Assembly: GCF_014131735.1 (NCBI RefSeq)
Contig: NZ_CP039121.1
Coordinates: 620,001-684,000 of the forward strand
DNA length: 64,000 bases
Source of the DNA: Lactiplantibacillus plantarum
GTDB taxonomy: Bacteria > Bacillota > Bacilli > Lactobacillales > Lactobacillaceae
Direction of reading: 5' to 3'
Under the pieces are notes generated by a model, which was given only the letters and a program-made list of their open reading frames with translations, was not told the DNA's origin and did no database searches. Shown here in pieces: positions 44,040 through 53,533 of this stretch; position 1 is the stretch's first letter; each line of letters starts with the position of its first letter. The position numbers and the translations under genes were made by a program.

Positions 44040-44778
44040 ATGATTGAAACGTGCTGATTTCCAAAGTCAAAAGCAGCCAGCTTAGGCCCGCTGGAAAAAG
44101 TTCGAGTTAGCGTAAAATTGCTTAGTTGGCGCGTCTTACGCCGACTTCCAGGCATTTCTGCCAATTGCTGGAACGCGGTGGACACAGATTTAAGCCGCAA
44201 CCCACGTCTTAAATACTGGTCTTCCACTAACCAAGCCAAGGACGCTTGCTAAGTGGAATTTCACCGCTGAGCATTGGCTGAAACGCCTTCCAGTCGGAAC
44301 AGTGTTCGAATGGCGGACATGTGCGTACCCAACTTTTGGTGAATTCGTCATTGTTTTTCATAAACAATAACTTTGTCAATCAACTGTCAGGGTGAAAATG
44401 ATATTGAGATAGCTCACTAATCCTGAATTGGTGTAGTGAGATTTAAGCTCTTGACAGAGGGCTTAATACACCTAATGCTTTGTTTAATCAAAATAGCCAA
44501 CGACAAATTGTACCGAGTTCGGTGGTCGTTCATTAGCCATTCGAGCGACTTCCCGACCGGAGGGGCTGGGTGGACAATGCTCAGTAGCCAAATTATTCTT
44601 AGTCGGAAGTGGGGTACTTCCGGCTTAGAATAAGACTCGTATTTGAGATGACGCGGGTTGGGCGTTAGCTCAAATCGACGTCGGCTACGTTCCAGCAATT
44701 GTCACCCAGCCCCGGAGGTCGGAATAGGACGCGCACCGGCTGACGAATAACAATCTAAACTTGGCACGTTTCAATCAT
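44040..44778. repeat. Structured repeat element, copy 2 (inverted relative to copy 1)
   Basis: ATGATTGAAACGTGC at 44040 and the complement of ATGATTGAAACGTGCCAAG at 44760-44778 form the ends. Bases 44040-44360 match the reverse complement of 2383-2698, and 44480-44778 match the reverse complement of 1950-2240. Two hairpins differ from copy 1 by paired changes: GATTTGAG/CTCAAAT versus GATTTAAG/CTTAAAT (44187-44214), and TTTCACT/AGTGAAA versus TTCCACT/AGTGGAA (44222-44258). The stem CCGACC...GGTCGG around the right arm is longer than in copy 1. The central region has diverged. The minus-strand frame 44417-44698 is a by-product of this arm. Confidence 0.85.
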
Positions 44779-44918
44779 AATTAATACATAACAATCATCG
44801 ACCTAATGCGTTTAGTTGTATTATTCCATTCACGAATAACATATCTGCGCAATCCGAATTGAACCCGCTTACGAGTGGCCGTATGATGGTCTTGTAAACT
44901 TTAAGGGAGATGAATGAA

Positions 44919-46391
44919 ATGGCAGAACAACCATGGGATTTGCGTCGCGTGCTTGATGAGATCAAGGATGATCCAAAGAACTATCATGAAACTGACGTCG
45001 AAGTTGATCCAAATGCGGAACTTTCTGGTGTTTATCGGTATATCGGTGCTGGTGGGACCGTTCAACGGCCAACGCAAGAGGGTCCAGCAATGATGTTTAA
45101 CAACGTTAAGGGGTTTCCTGATACGCGGGTCTTGACTGGATTGATGGCGAGTCGCCGGCGCGTTGGTAAGATGTTCCACCACGATTATCAGACGTTAGGG
45201 CAATACTTGAACGAAGCAGTCTCTAATCCAGTGGCGCCAGAAACGGTTGCTGAAGCGGATGCGCCAGCTCACGATGTCGTTTATAAAGCGACGGATGAAG
45301 GCTTTGATATTCGTAAGTTAGTGGCAGCACCAACGAATACGCCCCAAGATGCTGGACCATATATTACGGTCGGTGTGGTGTTTGGCTCAAGCATGGACAA
45401 GTCTAAGAGTGATGTGACGATTCACCGAATGGTCCTTGAAGATAAGGATAAGTTAGGGATTTATATCATGCCTGGCGGTCGGCACATTGGTGCGTTTGCG
45501 GAAGAGTATGAGAAAGCTAACAAGCCAATGCCAATTACAATTAATATTGGTTTGGATCCAGCCATTACGATTGGTGCAACTTTCGAACCACCGACCACGC
45601 CATTCGGTTATAACGAATTAGGTGTTGCTGGTGCGATTCGGAACCAAGCTGTTCAATTAGTTGACGGGGTGACCGTCGATGAAAAGGCGATTGCGCGTTC
45701 TGAATATACGCTTGAGGGGTACATTATGCCTAACGAACGTATTCAGGAAGATATCAATACGCATACGGGCAAGGCGATGCCTGAATTCCCGGGTTATGAT
45801 GGTGACGCCAACCCAGCTTTACAAGTGATTAAGGTGACGGCGGTGACTCATCGGAAGAATGCCATCATGCAAAGCGTGATTGGACCATCCGAAGAACATG
45901 TCAGCATGGCGGGAATTCCAACTGAAGCTAGTATCTTACAATTGGTTAACCGTGCCATTCCTGGTAAAGTGACGAATGTTTATAATCCGCCGGCTGGTGG
46001 TGGTAAGTTGATGACCATCATGCAGATTCACAAGGATAATGAAGCGGATGAAGGAATTCAACGGCAAGCTGCCTTGCTTGCGTTCTCAGCCTTTAAGGAA
46101 TTGAAGACTGTTATCCTGGTTGATGAAGATGTTGATATTTTTGATATGAATGATGTGATTTGGACGATGAATACCCGTTTCCAAGCCGATCAGGACTTGA
46201 TGGTCTTATCAGGCATGCGGAATCATCCGTTGGACCCATCGGAACGCCCACAATATGATCCAAAGTCGATTCGTTTCCGTGGGATGAGTTCTAAACTAGT
46301 GATTGATGGCACCGTACCATTCGATATGAAGGACCAATTTGAACGGGCCCAATTCATGAAAGTGGCTGACTGGGAGAAGTATTTGAAGTAA
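44919..46391 (+). CDS. lpdC: Gallate decarboxylase subunit C (UbiD family)
   Basis: A 490-residue UbiD-family decarboxylase, the length of L. plantarum LpdC. It uses prenylated FMN to convert gallate or protocatechuate to pyrogallol or catechol. IMPGGRHIG and PPTTPFGYNELGVAGAIR are UbiD cofactor-region sequences (the second quoted in part: FGYNELGVAGAIR). AAGGGAG with correct spacing supports ATG 44919 over ATG 44910. In known L. plantarum genomes the partner genes lpdB (UbiX-type) and lpdD lie far away; none is seen here. Followed by the gallate permease gene. Confidence 0.95.
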   Translation: MAEQPWDLRRVLDEIKDDPKNYHETDVEVDPNAELSGVYRYIGAGGTVQRPTQEGPAMMFNNVKGFPDTRVLTGLMASRRRVGKMFHHDYQTLGQYLNEAVSNPVAPETVAEADAPAHDVVYKATDEGFDIRKLVAAPTNTPQDAGPYITVGVVFGSSMDKSKSDVTIHRMVLEDKDKLGIYIMPGGRHIGAFAEEYEKANKPMPITINIGLDPAITIGATFEPPTTPFGYNELGVAGAIRNQAVQLVDGVTVDEKAIARSEYTLEGYIMPNERIQEDINTHTGKAMPEFPGYDGDANPALQVIKVTAVTHRKNAIMQSVIGPSEEHVSMAGIPTEASILQLVNRAIPGKVTNVYNPPAGGGKLMTIMQIHKDNEADEGIQRQAALLAFSAFKELKTVILVDEDVDIFDMNDVIWTMNTRFQADQDLMVLSGMRNHPLDPSERPQYDPKSIRFRGMSSKLVIDGTVPFDMKDQFERAQFMKVADWEKYLK

Positions 46392-46454
46392 CGTCATCCA
46401 TTGCACTTGATGAGCGTATTTTTATCGCATTGAACCAAAATTTAATCTTACAAA

Positions 46455-46498
46455 GAGCCGCCAGACCAACGGAAGTGTGCTGGTCGGGGGGCTTTTTG
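46455..46498 (+). terminator. Terminator-like hairpin between lpdC and gacP
   Basis: AGCCGCC-GACCA pairs with TGGTC-GGGGGGCT and is followed by TTTTT. It would separate or dampen gacP transcription relative to lpdC. Confidence 0.6.
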
Positions 46499-46527
46499 CT
46501 GTCAAAATTGAAGGGAGCATGTAGCTC

Positions 46528-47907
46528 GTGAACAAGAAAACGATTGGCTTTTTCAGCGGAATCGCCGTATTTGCCATTATTTACTTCTTGCCGATTGCCG
46601 GCTTGTCAGCTAAGGGTCAGATGGACTTGGCACTTAGTTTGATGACGGTCGTCTGGTGGGCCACCCAAATCGCGCAACCCGCGTTCGTTGGTGGGATTTA
46701 CTTAATGTTGCTCATTATTATGAACGTGGCGACACCGTCACAGGTCTTCTCGTCGGCGTGGACTGGTTCAATTATGTGGCTCGTGATTGGGGCGTACTTG
46801 ATTGCGGGAGCGGTTAATGAATCTGGTTTGGGTCAACGCATCGCGTACGCATTCATTATCAAGTTTGTGCGGAGTTGGAAAGGGATTGTGATTTCGATTT
46901 TTGCCCTGACCTTTATCCTCGCACTCCTGATTCCCCATCCATGGCCTCGGGCGTTCATGATTATGTCCGTCATTACGGTGGTCGCGGAAACGGCGAAGAT
47001 GCCCAAACGCGATTTGGCTAAGCTAGGCCTCGCTGTCTTTGCTGCGTCCTGTCCACTATCCGGGGTCTTTTATACTGGTGACACGTCACTAAATCCGTTG
47101 GCAGTACAGGCCTCTGGTCAAAGCGTCAACTTTGTCTCTTACTTTATCTACATGGGCGTGCCCATGATCATTGCGGCCATCTTAACCATGTTTCTGTTCT
47201 TATTCCTCTTCAAGCCTAGTCAGGAAGTCCACATCGATGTGGAAGCGTTAAAGCAACAACAAGCCCAGTTGGGTGGTATGACGGGGAAGGAAGTTCGAAC
47301 AATTATTTGGCTGATCATTGCGATTGCACTCTGGTTAACGAGTGGGATCACCGGTTTGGACGTTGGTTGGTTGACGTTGATCGTTGCGCTGATGATGAGT
47401 CTCCCGGTAGTTGGCGGGATCTTGACGGCCAAATCATGGGAAGGTGTTCCCGTGAACGTGCTCGTGTTCTTGACTTCGGCAATCGCAATCGGGAATGTCG
47501 GTGGTGTGACTGGCATGAATAATTGGATTGCGAAGACCTTGATTCCAAGCAACTTGCCAACTAATATTTATTTATTAGCGATTGTGATTACTGTTTTTGC
47601 CATGATTATCCACATGTTCATGGGTTCTGTCATTGCGGTGATGGGGATTACGATTCCGGCCTTCGTAGCGGCCACGGCTCATATGGGAATTTCACCCTTG
47701 GCCGTATCGTTACTAGTCTTCTCGGTGACAAACTTGCATTATATTTTACCGTTCCACAACCTCGCTGTCTTAGTTGGAAGCGACCCCGATACTGGTGGGG
47801 GTTACACACAAAAAGACGTGATGCGGTTAGGAATCCCACTGACGGCGGTTGTCTTTGTCGTTGCGTTAGTTGAGATGTTCTGGTTCCACCTCGTTGGGTT
47901 GGCATAA
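46528..47907 (+). CDS. gacP: Gallate permease (DASS/SLC13-like)
   Basis: A 459-residue permease with about eleven membrane helices, of the SLC13/anion-symporter type. QMDLALSLMTVVWWATQ and SCPLSGVFYTGDTSLNPLAVQA are segments of this fold. Position between lpdC and tanR matches GacP, reported as the gallate importer of L. plantarum. GTG start behind AAGGGAG with slightly long spacing. Terminator shared with convergent tanR. Confidence 0.85.
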   Translation: MNKKTIGFFSGIAVFAIIYFLPIAGLSAKGQMDLALSLMTVVWWATQIAQPAFVGGIYLMLLIIMNVATPSQVFSSAWTGSIMWLVIGAYLIAGAVNESGLGQRIAYAFIIKFVRSWKGIVISIFALTFILALLIPHPWPRAFMIMSVITVVAETAKMPKRDLAKLGLAVFAASCPLSGVFYTGDTSLNPLAVQASGQSVNFVSYFIYMGVPMIIAAILTMFLFLFLFKPSQEVHIDVEALKQQQAQLGGMTGKEVRTIIWLIIAIALWLTSGITGLDVGWLTLIVALMMSLPVVGGILTAKSWEGVPVNVLVFLTSAIAIGNVGGVTGMNNWIAKTLIPSNLPTNIYLLAIVITVFAMIIHMFMGSVIAVMGITIPAFVAATAHMGISPLAVSLLVFSVTNLHYILPFHNLAVLVGSDPDTGGGYTQKDVMRLGIPLTAVVFVVALVEMFWFHLVGLA

Positions 47908-47918
47908 GCGGATAAGTT

Positions 47919-47974
47919 TAAAAAATACCCTTTTCAAACGGCCGGTTGGTCGGATGGAAAGGGTGTTTTTTAAA
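47919..47974. terminator. Bidirectional terminator between gacP and tanR
   Basis: TAAAAAATACCCTTT pairs with AAAGGGTGTTTTTTA. Confidence 0.8.
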
Positions 47975-48872
47975 CTTGTTGATTTTCCTGGGCAGTCACC
48001 GTCAAGTAGTCAATTAAGTCGGTGAGTAACTGGTTCCCCGTTCGCTGGGGATATACAAAGTTCAGTTGACTGATGAACGGGATGGCGAGTGAGCGCATGA
48101 CCACGTGTTCAGTCATGAACGGAAGTACCGATTGTTTAAATAAGAAAGTCACGTTATTTTGATTGAGAATGCCCAGGAGCGTTTCAATATGCGTACTTTC
48201 AAAGAAGAATTGGGGCGTCATGCCTTGCTGAGCAAAGAGTGCGTTGATCGGTTCGTAAACACCGGAGCCCGGTGGTAACGTTGCAATTTTCTGCCGCGCT
48301 AAGTCTTGAATCCGAATGACTGGCTGGGTAGCTAGGGGGTGATCACGCGGTAAAATAATTTTGAGTTCGTCAGCGAGTAGTGGTTGTTTTTGAAATTCGG
48401 TGGGTTGCAATTGGGTCGTCTGAGTATCGCGAATGATGGCCGCTTGCAGCTCACCACTCAGTAACCGTTTGACGATTTGGTCGCCCTCATCCTCGATGAT
48501 TTTGATTTCAGTATCAGGATGCTGAGTATCAAAAGTGGCGATCTTTTTGGCAATGTTATATTGACCTGAGATTGGAATGGCGCCAATGATGAGCTTGGCA
48601 AATGTCGTTGGCCGATTCGGTGCCAAATCGTGCATCATGGTCTCATAGTCTGTAATCATTTTATGCGCATGATGATAGAACGTTTCACCAGCTGGCGTGA
48701 TTTGTAGACGGCGCTTGTTGTGTGTATCTAGTAGTTTAATGTTCAGTTCGTTCTCAAGGGCTCGCATTCGTTTGGACAATTCCGATTGTGATAAGTGGAG
48801 TTCTACGGCAGCGTTAGAAATGTGGCGTAAATCGTACACCATCACGAATGCTTGGAGGTCATTAATGGTCAT
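47970..48872 (-). CDS. tanR: LysR-type regulator of the tannin/gallate genes
   Basis: A 300-residue LysR regulator. The N-terminal HTH reads HISNAAVELHLSQSELSKRM, and the remainder is a LysR substrate-binding domain. Neighbourhood identifies it as TanR, reported to activate tanB, lpdC and gacP in response to gallate. ATG 48872 is taken; a GTG nine bases upstream is possible, and the ribosome binding site is weak for either. Confidence 0.85.
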   Translation of the reverse strand: MTINDLQAFVMVYDLRHISNAAVELHLSQSELSKRMRALENELNIKLLDTHNKRRLQITPAGETFYHHAHKMITDYETMMHDLAPNRPTTFAKLIIGAIPISGQYNIAKKIATFDTQHPDTEIKIIEDEGDQIVKRLLSGELQAAIIRDTQTTQLQPTEFQKQPLLADELKIILPRDHPLATQPVIRIQDLARQKIATLPPGSGVYEPINALFAQQGMTPQFFFESTHIETLLGILNQNNVTFLFKQSVLPFMTEHVVMRSLAIPFISQLNFVYPQRTGNQLLTDLIDYLTVTAQENQQV

Positions 48873-49312
48873 AGCAGTCACACTTTTCTTTAGGTTAAAT
48901 TCTATTCTAACACCGATGGCGAGGCCCGCCTAATTAAGTAACGGTATAAATTAGTATCAATATTGTGAGGCCGCTACGGTAATCGAAATATTAGTTATTT
49001 TTTTTATTGAGAATGGGTCACTAATAAAATCATGGTGCGGGTTAACATTTGTTAGCGGTGATGATTATTCGTTACCGTTTAATTGTGGATGGGGACTCGT
49101 GTTGAGGGAGGCAGTAATGACATCTAGATATAATTATTTTGGTGATGTGGATGAAAGTTGTTGAGTGGTTGGTGATTACAAATACGCTGAATCACTAGCT
49201 TTCCTTGCTTTTGAAATTGAATCCGGCAAAATGAAATAGTTCCAGCAGTTTCATATTGATCATCATGCTGGTCATGGCTGGGCAATACTTTTTAAAAGGG
49301 GATTAGTTTAGT
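48873..49312. other. Intergenic region between tanR and the LPQTG gene
   Basis: AT-rich. A 15-codon frame at 49117-49164 follows GAGGGAGG, an unexpectedly good ribosome binding site, and a second 15-codon frame starts near 49152. Neither has hairpins or a family signature; they may be chance. The promoter of the LPQTG gene probably lies near 49200-49290. Confidence 0.3.
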
Positions 49313-50572
49313 ATGTCAAAAGCGCTTAAGATAGTGATGGGAATCACCATGTTAACAGGGGGCATCATGGCCCAGAAAATGACGGTACATGCAGCCGAAT
49401 CTAACACTCGAACCGGTCAGGCAGTAAGGATGAATGGCACGGTCAGTTTAGCAAGTCAGGTCGAAAATAACCCAGCTGTTAAGGCGGCCCACTACCAGGT
49501 AACGCAAGCGGTGCAAGCATTAACCATGGCTACTACGGCAGTCAAAACGGCTATGAGTGATCTGCAAGCGGCGCAAACCACGTTAGACGCTGCCAACAAA
49601 ATGTTAGCCAAGAATCAAAAGATTCAGACGCATATGGGCGTACTTAAGCAAGCAGCCACTGACCGGCACGTCAAGGCAACGAAAGCACTTGATGAACAAT
49701 TGGCAACTAAAAAGACAAGCCAAACTGCGGTAACGACGGCGCAAGCGGCAGTGACTAAGTCACAAGCTGCTGTTCAAGTAGCCCAGAGCAACTTCGATAA
49801 GGATAACAGTGCGGCCAACAAAGTCACGTTACAAACTACTCAGGCAAAGCTGAAAACGGTGCAAGAGACGTTAACAGCGGCACAAGCTAACCTTGATAAG
49901 ACTAATGAGCACGTGATGATGGCAGAAGAAGAATTAGCCAACGCCAAAATTGAAGTCAGTGGCACGAGCCGCGACTTCCAAATGGCACAAAGAGATTATG
50001 ATATTGTTCAGCCCCAAGCAGCAGTTAATCAGGCGAAAGCAGCGGTGACAGCTAAGTTGCAGCGCGTTGCGGGTACTCAAGATCAGGTCGTTACTGCACA
50101 GCGGGAATTGTCCCAAGCTCAAGCTGGATTAACGACCGTGCGCGCCCGGACCTTGGCAACCTTAACAGCAGCGGCCGAAAAGCCAATGACTGAAAAACCT
50201 GTGGGCGAACGACCAGTCGTTAGTCATTCAACTGGCACGTCAACCAGCACTAATCAGTCGGCGGCACCACAAGCGACCCCGGCCAAGCCCACTCTTAATC
50301 AGTCAAGTTCAGCTTCCGTCCCAACAGCGCAGCGGGTTGTTACGACGCAGCCACGACAAGCCACAACGGTATTGCGGACGACGACGAGTCCGGCAATGGC
50401 TAAGCCAGTGACCCAGCAGACGGTGCCAACGACCGCAACTAAAACGGCCACGTTACCACAGACTGGTGAACAAACCAATCGAGTTTTGACCGTATTGGGC
50501 TTCGTATTATTGGCCGCAACTAGCTTATTTGGTTTTAGCAAGCAACAACGGCGCCATAAAACAACTGATTAA
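49313..50572 (+). CDS. Coiled-coil LPQTG surface protein
   Basis: A 419-residue wall protein. A signal peptide ends near VHAA. Residues 50-280 are Ala/Gln/Lys/Thr-rich with heptad spacing (AVKTAMSDLQAAQTTLDAA), a long coiled coil like those of SEC10/PgrA-type surface proteins. A Thr/Pro/Ser-rich wall-spanning stretch follows. The end has LPQTGE, a hydrophobic helix and KQQRRHK. AAAAGGGG precedes the ATG. Ligand unknown. Confidence 0.85.
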   Translation: MSKALKIVMGITMLTGGIMAQKMTVHAAESNTRTGQAVRMNGTVSLASQVENNPAVKAAHYQVTQAVQALTMATTAVKTAMSDLQAAQTTLDAANKMLAKNQKIQTHMGVLKQAATDRHVKATKALDEQLATKKTSQTAVTTAQAAVTKSQAAVQVAQSNFDKDNSAANKVTLQTTQAKLKTVQETLTAAQANLDKTNEHVMMAEEELANAKIEVSGTSRDFQMAQRDYDIVQPQAAVNQAKAAVTAKLQRVAGTQDQVVTAQRELSQAQAGLTTVRARTLATLTAAAEKPMTEKPVGERPVVSHSTGTSTSTNQSAAPQATPAKPTLNQSSSASVPTAQRVVTTQPRQATTVLRTTTSPAMAKPVTQQTVPTTATKTATLPQTGEQTNRVLTVLGFVLLAATSLFGFSKQQRRHKTTD

Positions 50573-50688
50573 TTAACAAGTGTGTGGGCACAATTCGATT
50601 TCTCAATGATTATTTCGAAGTGCAAGACTAGTCCAATCGGTTACTTTAGTCTGAGCGACTAAGTTGACGGCGGAATTAATGGCGATTT

Positions 50689-50734
50689 AAAAAAGTTCTT
50701 TCGGAGTTTTAGTTGTTCCTGAAAGAACTTTTTT
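50689..50734 (+). terminator. Terminator of the coiled-coil protein gene
   Basis: AAAAAAGTTCTTTC pairs with GAAAGAACTTTTTT. Confidence 0.9.
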
Positions 50735-50887
50735 GCTGGGAATGATTGGTATCGTTTAGTTAATAATAATATGCTAAGAACGCCAGTTTTTCGGCCGGAA
50801 ATACTTGCTTGAAAGTAGCTGCTGAACTACTATAAACATGGTTTCAAAGAGCCCAAGAATTTTACTAAATAAGGAGTTGAGTTTGTG

Positions 50888-51082
50888 ATGATGATGACGG
50901 GAATGATGGTTCTATTTGTATTGTTAGTTGGTTTAGTTTTAAGTGGGATTTTCTTCCGATATATGGATACAACTGCCGGTATCTCATTCAGCTCACTGAA
51001 GTTCGCTGATTTGCGGATGGAATTGTTAAACTTGGTACTCGTTATTGGACTATTGCTGTGGGCACTGGTTTTAATTCGTTAA
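50888..51082 (+). CDS. Small two-helix membrane protein, 64 residues
   Basis: Two hydrophobic helices (about 4-24 and 46-63) are joined by a short polar loop with FFRYMDTT. AAGGAG lies upstream; a GTG three bases earlier (50885) is also possible. It has its own terminator. Not recognised. Confidence 0.65.
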   Translation: MMMTGMMVLFVLLVGLVLSGIFFRYMDTTAGISFSSLKFADLRMELLNLVLVIGLLLWALVLIR

Positions 51083-51118
51083 AGCGACAATTAAACTTAT
51101 CAACTTAGCTATTATTGC

Positions 51119-51143
51119 GAGTCCGGTTAACGCCGGACTTTTA
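51119..51143 (+). terminator. Terminator after the two-helix protein
   Basis: AGTCCGG and CCGGACT form the stem; TTTATTTT follows. Confidence 0.75.
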
Positions 51144-51257
51144 TTTTGGCTTGTGATTGACGAATTATATCAGTGCGGCCGCCAAAATACTTGCGCTTCA
51201 ACGTGGAACACCGCTATTATGGATAAGTGATTATTATCTAGAAGGGAATGAATAACT

Positions 51258-52262
51258 ATGACGCAGTCGCCATATTGGCAACGGATCGCGGCCAAAGCTC
51301 AGGCCGCCCAGCGACCGTTTTTTAGTTTAGCACCGATGGAAGCCGTGACCGGCTCCGTTTTTCGCCGGGTCGTGATGCGCGCTGCGGCCCCCGATGTCTT
51401 TTATACTGAATTTACGAATGCGTTAAGCATTACCCACCCGAAGGCTAAGTTTACAACGCGGGGACGACTATATGTTGATGAGGCCGAGTCGCCCCGACCA
51501 ATCGTTCAACTTTGGGGCAATAGTGGTGAGGACTTTACGAAAGCGGCCCATGAAGTGAAGAATCAAGGTTATCAAGCCATTGATCTTAATATGGGCTGCC
51601 CAGATATGGCGGTCATTAAAAATCATAGTGGTAGTGATTTAATCCGACATTTTGATCGTGCCAAAGAAGTGATTGAGGGCGCACGTCAAGCAGAGCTTCC
51701 CGTTAGTGTTAAGACGCGGTTGGGCTTTGACGATGTGCATGAGTACGAGACTTGGATTCCATTTTTGTTGCAACAGCAGGTTCCCGTGTTAACGGTTCAC
51801 GTGCGCACGAAGATGGAGATGAGCAAGGTACCAGCGCATTATGAGTTAATTGATAATTTAGTTCAAATGCGTGATACTTTGGCACCAGCGACGCTATTAC
51901 AAATTAACGGGGATATCCTGGATTATCAGGCTGGTCTGAAGCTTGCCAAAGCCCATCCAGGAGTCGATGGTATCATGATTGGCCGCGGTATTTTTCAGAA
52001 CCCATACGCTTTTGAACCGATTCCCCAGCCTCATTCAACGCGTGACATGCTAGAATTGTTACGGTATCAAGTAGATCTGTATGATCAATTTATTGGCTTA
52101 GGTCTACAAGGGCATTTCGCACCGCTTCAACGCTTCTTTAAGATTTATGTTCGCGGTATGCGTCATGCGGCCGAATTGCGCAATGAATTAATGCAGACGA
52201 AGACAACGGATGATGTCCGTGCGATTATTGATCGCTTAGAGGCTAAGCTACCAGCGGATTAG
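51258..52262 (+). CDS. dus: tRNA-dihydrouridine synthase
   Basis: A 334-residue FMN enzyme of the Dus family. FSLAPMEAVTGSVFRR is the N-terminal flavin region, and DLNMGCP holds the catalytic Cys. VSVKTRLG and INGDI follow in a TIM barrel. A C-terminal helical tRNA-binding domain follows (GHFAPLQRFFKIY). It reduces uridine to dihydrouridine in tRNA. GAAGGGA precedes the ATG. Single gene. Confidence 0.9.
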   Translation: MTQSPYWQRIAAKAQAAQRPFFSLAPMEAVTGSVFRRVVMRAAAPDVFYTEFTNALSITHPKAKFTTRGRLYVDEAESPRPIVQLWGNSGEDFTKAAHEVKNQGYQAIDLNMGCPDMAVIKNHSGSDLIRHFDRAKEVIEGARQAELPVSVKTRLGFDDVHEYETWIPFLLQQQVPVLTVHVRTKMEMSKVPAHYELIDNLVQMRDTLAPATLLQINGDILDYQAGLKLAKAHPGVDGIMIGRGIFQNPYAFEPIPQPHSTRDMLELLRYQVDLYDQFIGLGLQGHFAPLQRFFKIYVRGMRHAAELRNELMQTKTTDDVRAIIDRLEAKLPAD

Positions 52263-52385
52263 GTCGCGTTATTTTAACTAAAACGGCTATATTTTTGCCA
52301 TTTAGCTGTGCTTGATTAAAATGGTTTTAATGTCGAACGTACCGCATCTAAAGTCAACTGCAAATTAAATGCTAGCCTGTAAGTG

Positions 52386-52451
52386 GACCATAAAATAAGC
52401 TAGGTCCTTCAAGAAGTTAATTTCTTGGAGGACCTAGCTTATTTTGTGGTC
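52386..52451. terminator. Long bidirectional terminator between dus and apbE
   Basis: A stem of about 28 pairs: GACC-ATAAAATAAGCTAGGTCC pairs with GGACCTAGCTTATTTTGTGGTC; T runs in both directions. Confidence 0.85.
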
Positions 52452-53452
52452 TAAATTATTGTAAACCGGTCATCGAGTAAGGTAACTTGTTCAGGTGATA
52501 AGCCAACGATTTGAAGCTCACGCTGTTTAGTCACAAAAATGGCGCCGTAAATATCGGGTCGCTGAGTTGCCCAATCGGGAATCGGTTGGCCCGCAAAGAA
52601 GAGCCGCGTCGTTTCGATTTCACCATCAATGGAAGCTTTCGAGAAAACGGTGACACTTTCAAGGTCGTTTTGTCGGGGATAACCCGTTTGCGAATCTAAG
52701 ATGTGGTGGTAGGACTGGCCGTTAAATTCAAGGTGCCGCTCGTAAATACCGCTGGTCACGGCCGAGCAGGGGCCAATCGTAACGCTGGCAATCGCGTTAC
52801 CGCGGTCAGTGGTGGGATCTTGGATACCAACGCGCCATTGCCCATCCGGATGAAGTGGGGACGTCCCCACCATTAACAGATTACCACCTAGGTTGATCAT
52901 TCCGGCCCGCTGTCCAAATGCTTCCCAGTAATCTTGAATGCGGTCGGCAATGTAGCCCTTGGCAATTGCGCCTAGATCCAGCTCCATTCCCGTGACCTTG
53001 AGAAGCACACTGAAATCAGCGTCATTACAAATGACGGCTTCGGGGTCGATCAAGGCCAATCGTTCGTTAATTGCAGACTGTTCAGGGACGTGCGCGTTAG
53101 TAAAACCAATGTGCCAGAGTTTCACGAGCGGACCAATCAACGCATTGAAACCAAAATGTTGTCGACTGAGTTCGACAGCTTGCCGAACGAGTGTATAGGT
53201 GGCGGCGCTCACTTGAACGGGGTGTTGGCCCGCCGCCTGGTTGATTGCCATGACCTCAGAAACAGTCCGGTTGACAGTCAAGCGGTCTTCATATTGGTCG
53301 ATAAGATCGCAAGCAGCTTGTAGGTACTGGTCACTATCACTACCAAAAAGGGTCAAATCAATGTCGGTACCGAGCGCGTGATGAGCTTGGTGTCGACGCT
53401 GCTGAGCGAGTGCAGGAATTGCTGTCTCGCCATTATAAGCTAAAGTTGTCAT
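52451..53452 (-). CDS. apbE: ApbE-family FAD:protein FMN transferase
   Basis: A 333-residue ApbE protein. ALGTDIDLTLFG opens the domain, DLGAIAKGYIADR is the substrate/nucleotide loop, and YHHILDSQTGYP is the conserved metal-binding motif. ApbE attaches FMN to Ser/Thr of target flavoproteins. No signal peptide or lipobox is seen, so it probably acts on cytosolic targets such as fumarate-reductase-like enzymes. AGGACTGG supports ATG 53452 over two earlier ATGs in frame. Confidence 0.85.
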   Translation of the reverse strand: MTTLAYNGETAIPALAQQRRHQAHHALGTDIDLTLFGSDSDQYLQAACDLIDQYEDRLTVNRTVSEVMAINQAAGQHPVQVSAATYTLVRQAVELSRQHFGFNALIGPLVKLWHIGFTNAHVPEQSAINERLALIDPEAVICNDADFSVLLKVTGMELDLGAIAKGYIADRIQDYWEAFGQRAGMINLGGNLLMVGTSPLHPDGQWRVGIQDPTTDRGNAIASVTIGPCSAVTSGIYERHLEFNGQSYHHILDSQTGYPRQNDLESVTVFSKASIDGEIETTRLFFAGQPIPDWATQRPDIYGAIFVTKQRELQIVGLSPEQVTLLDDRFTII

Positions 53453-53533
53453 AAAACCAGTCCTATCTTTCATAAATATCAACGAGTTCAGCAAACTGAA
53501 CATTTATTCCCGCTCAGTTAGAAGTAGGCACAA

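Noticed and set aside
44417..44698. Related open frame on the minus strand in repeat copy 2
   Set aside because: By-product of the same structured arm; C-terminal half unrelated to that of copy 1.
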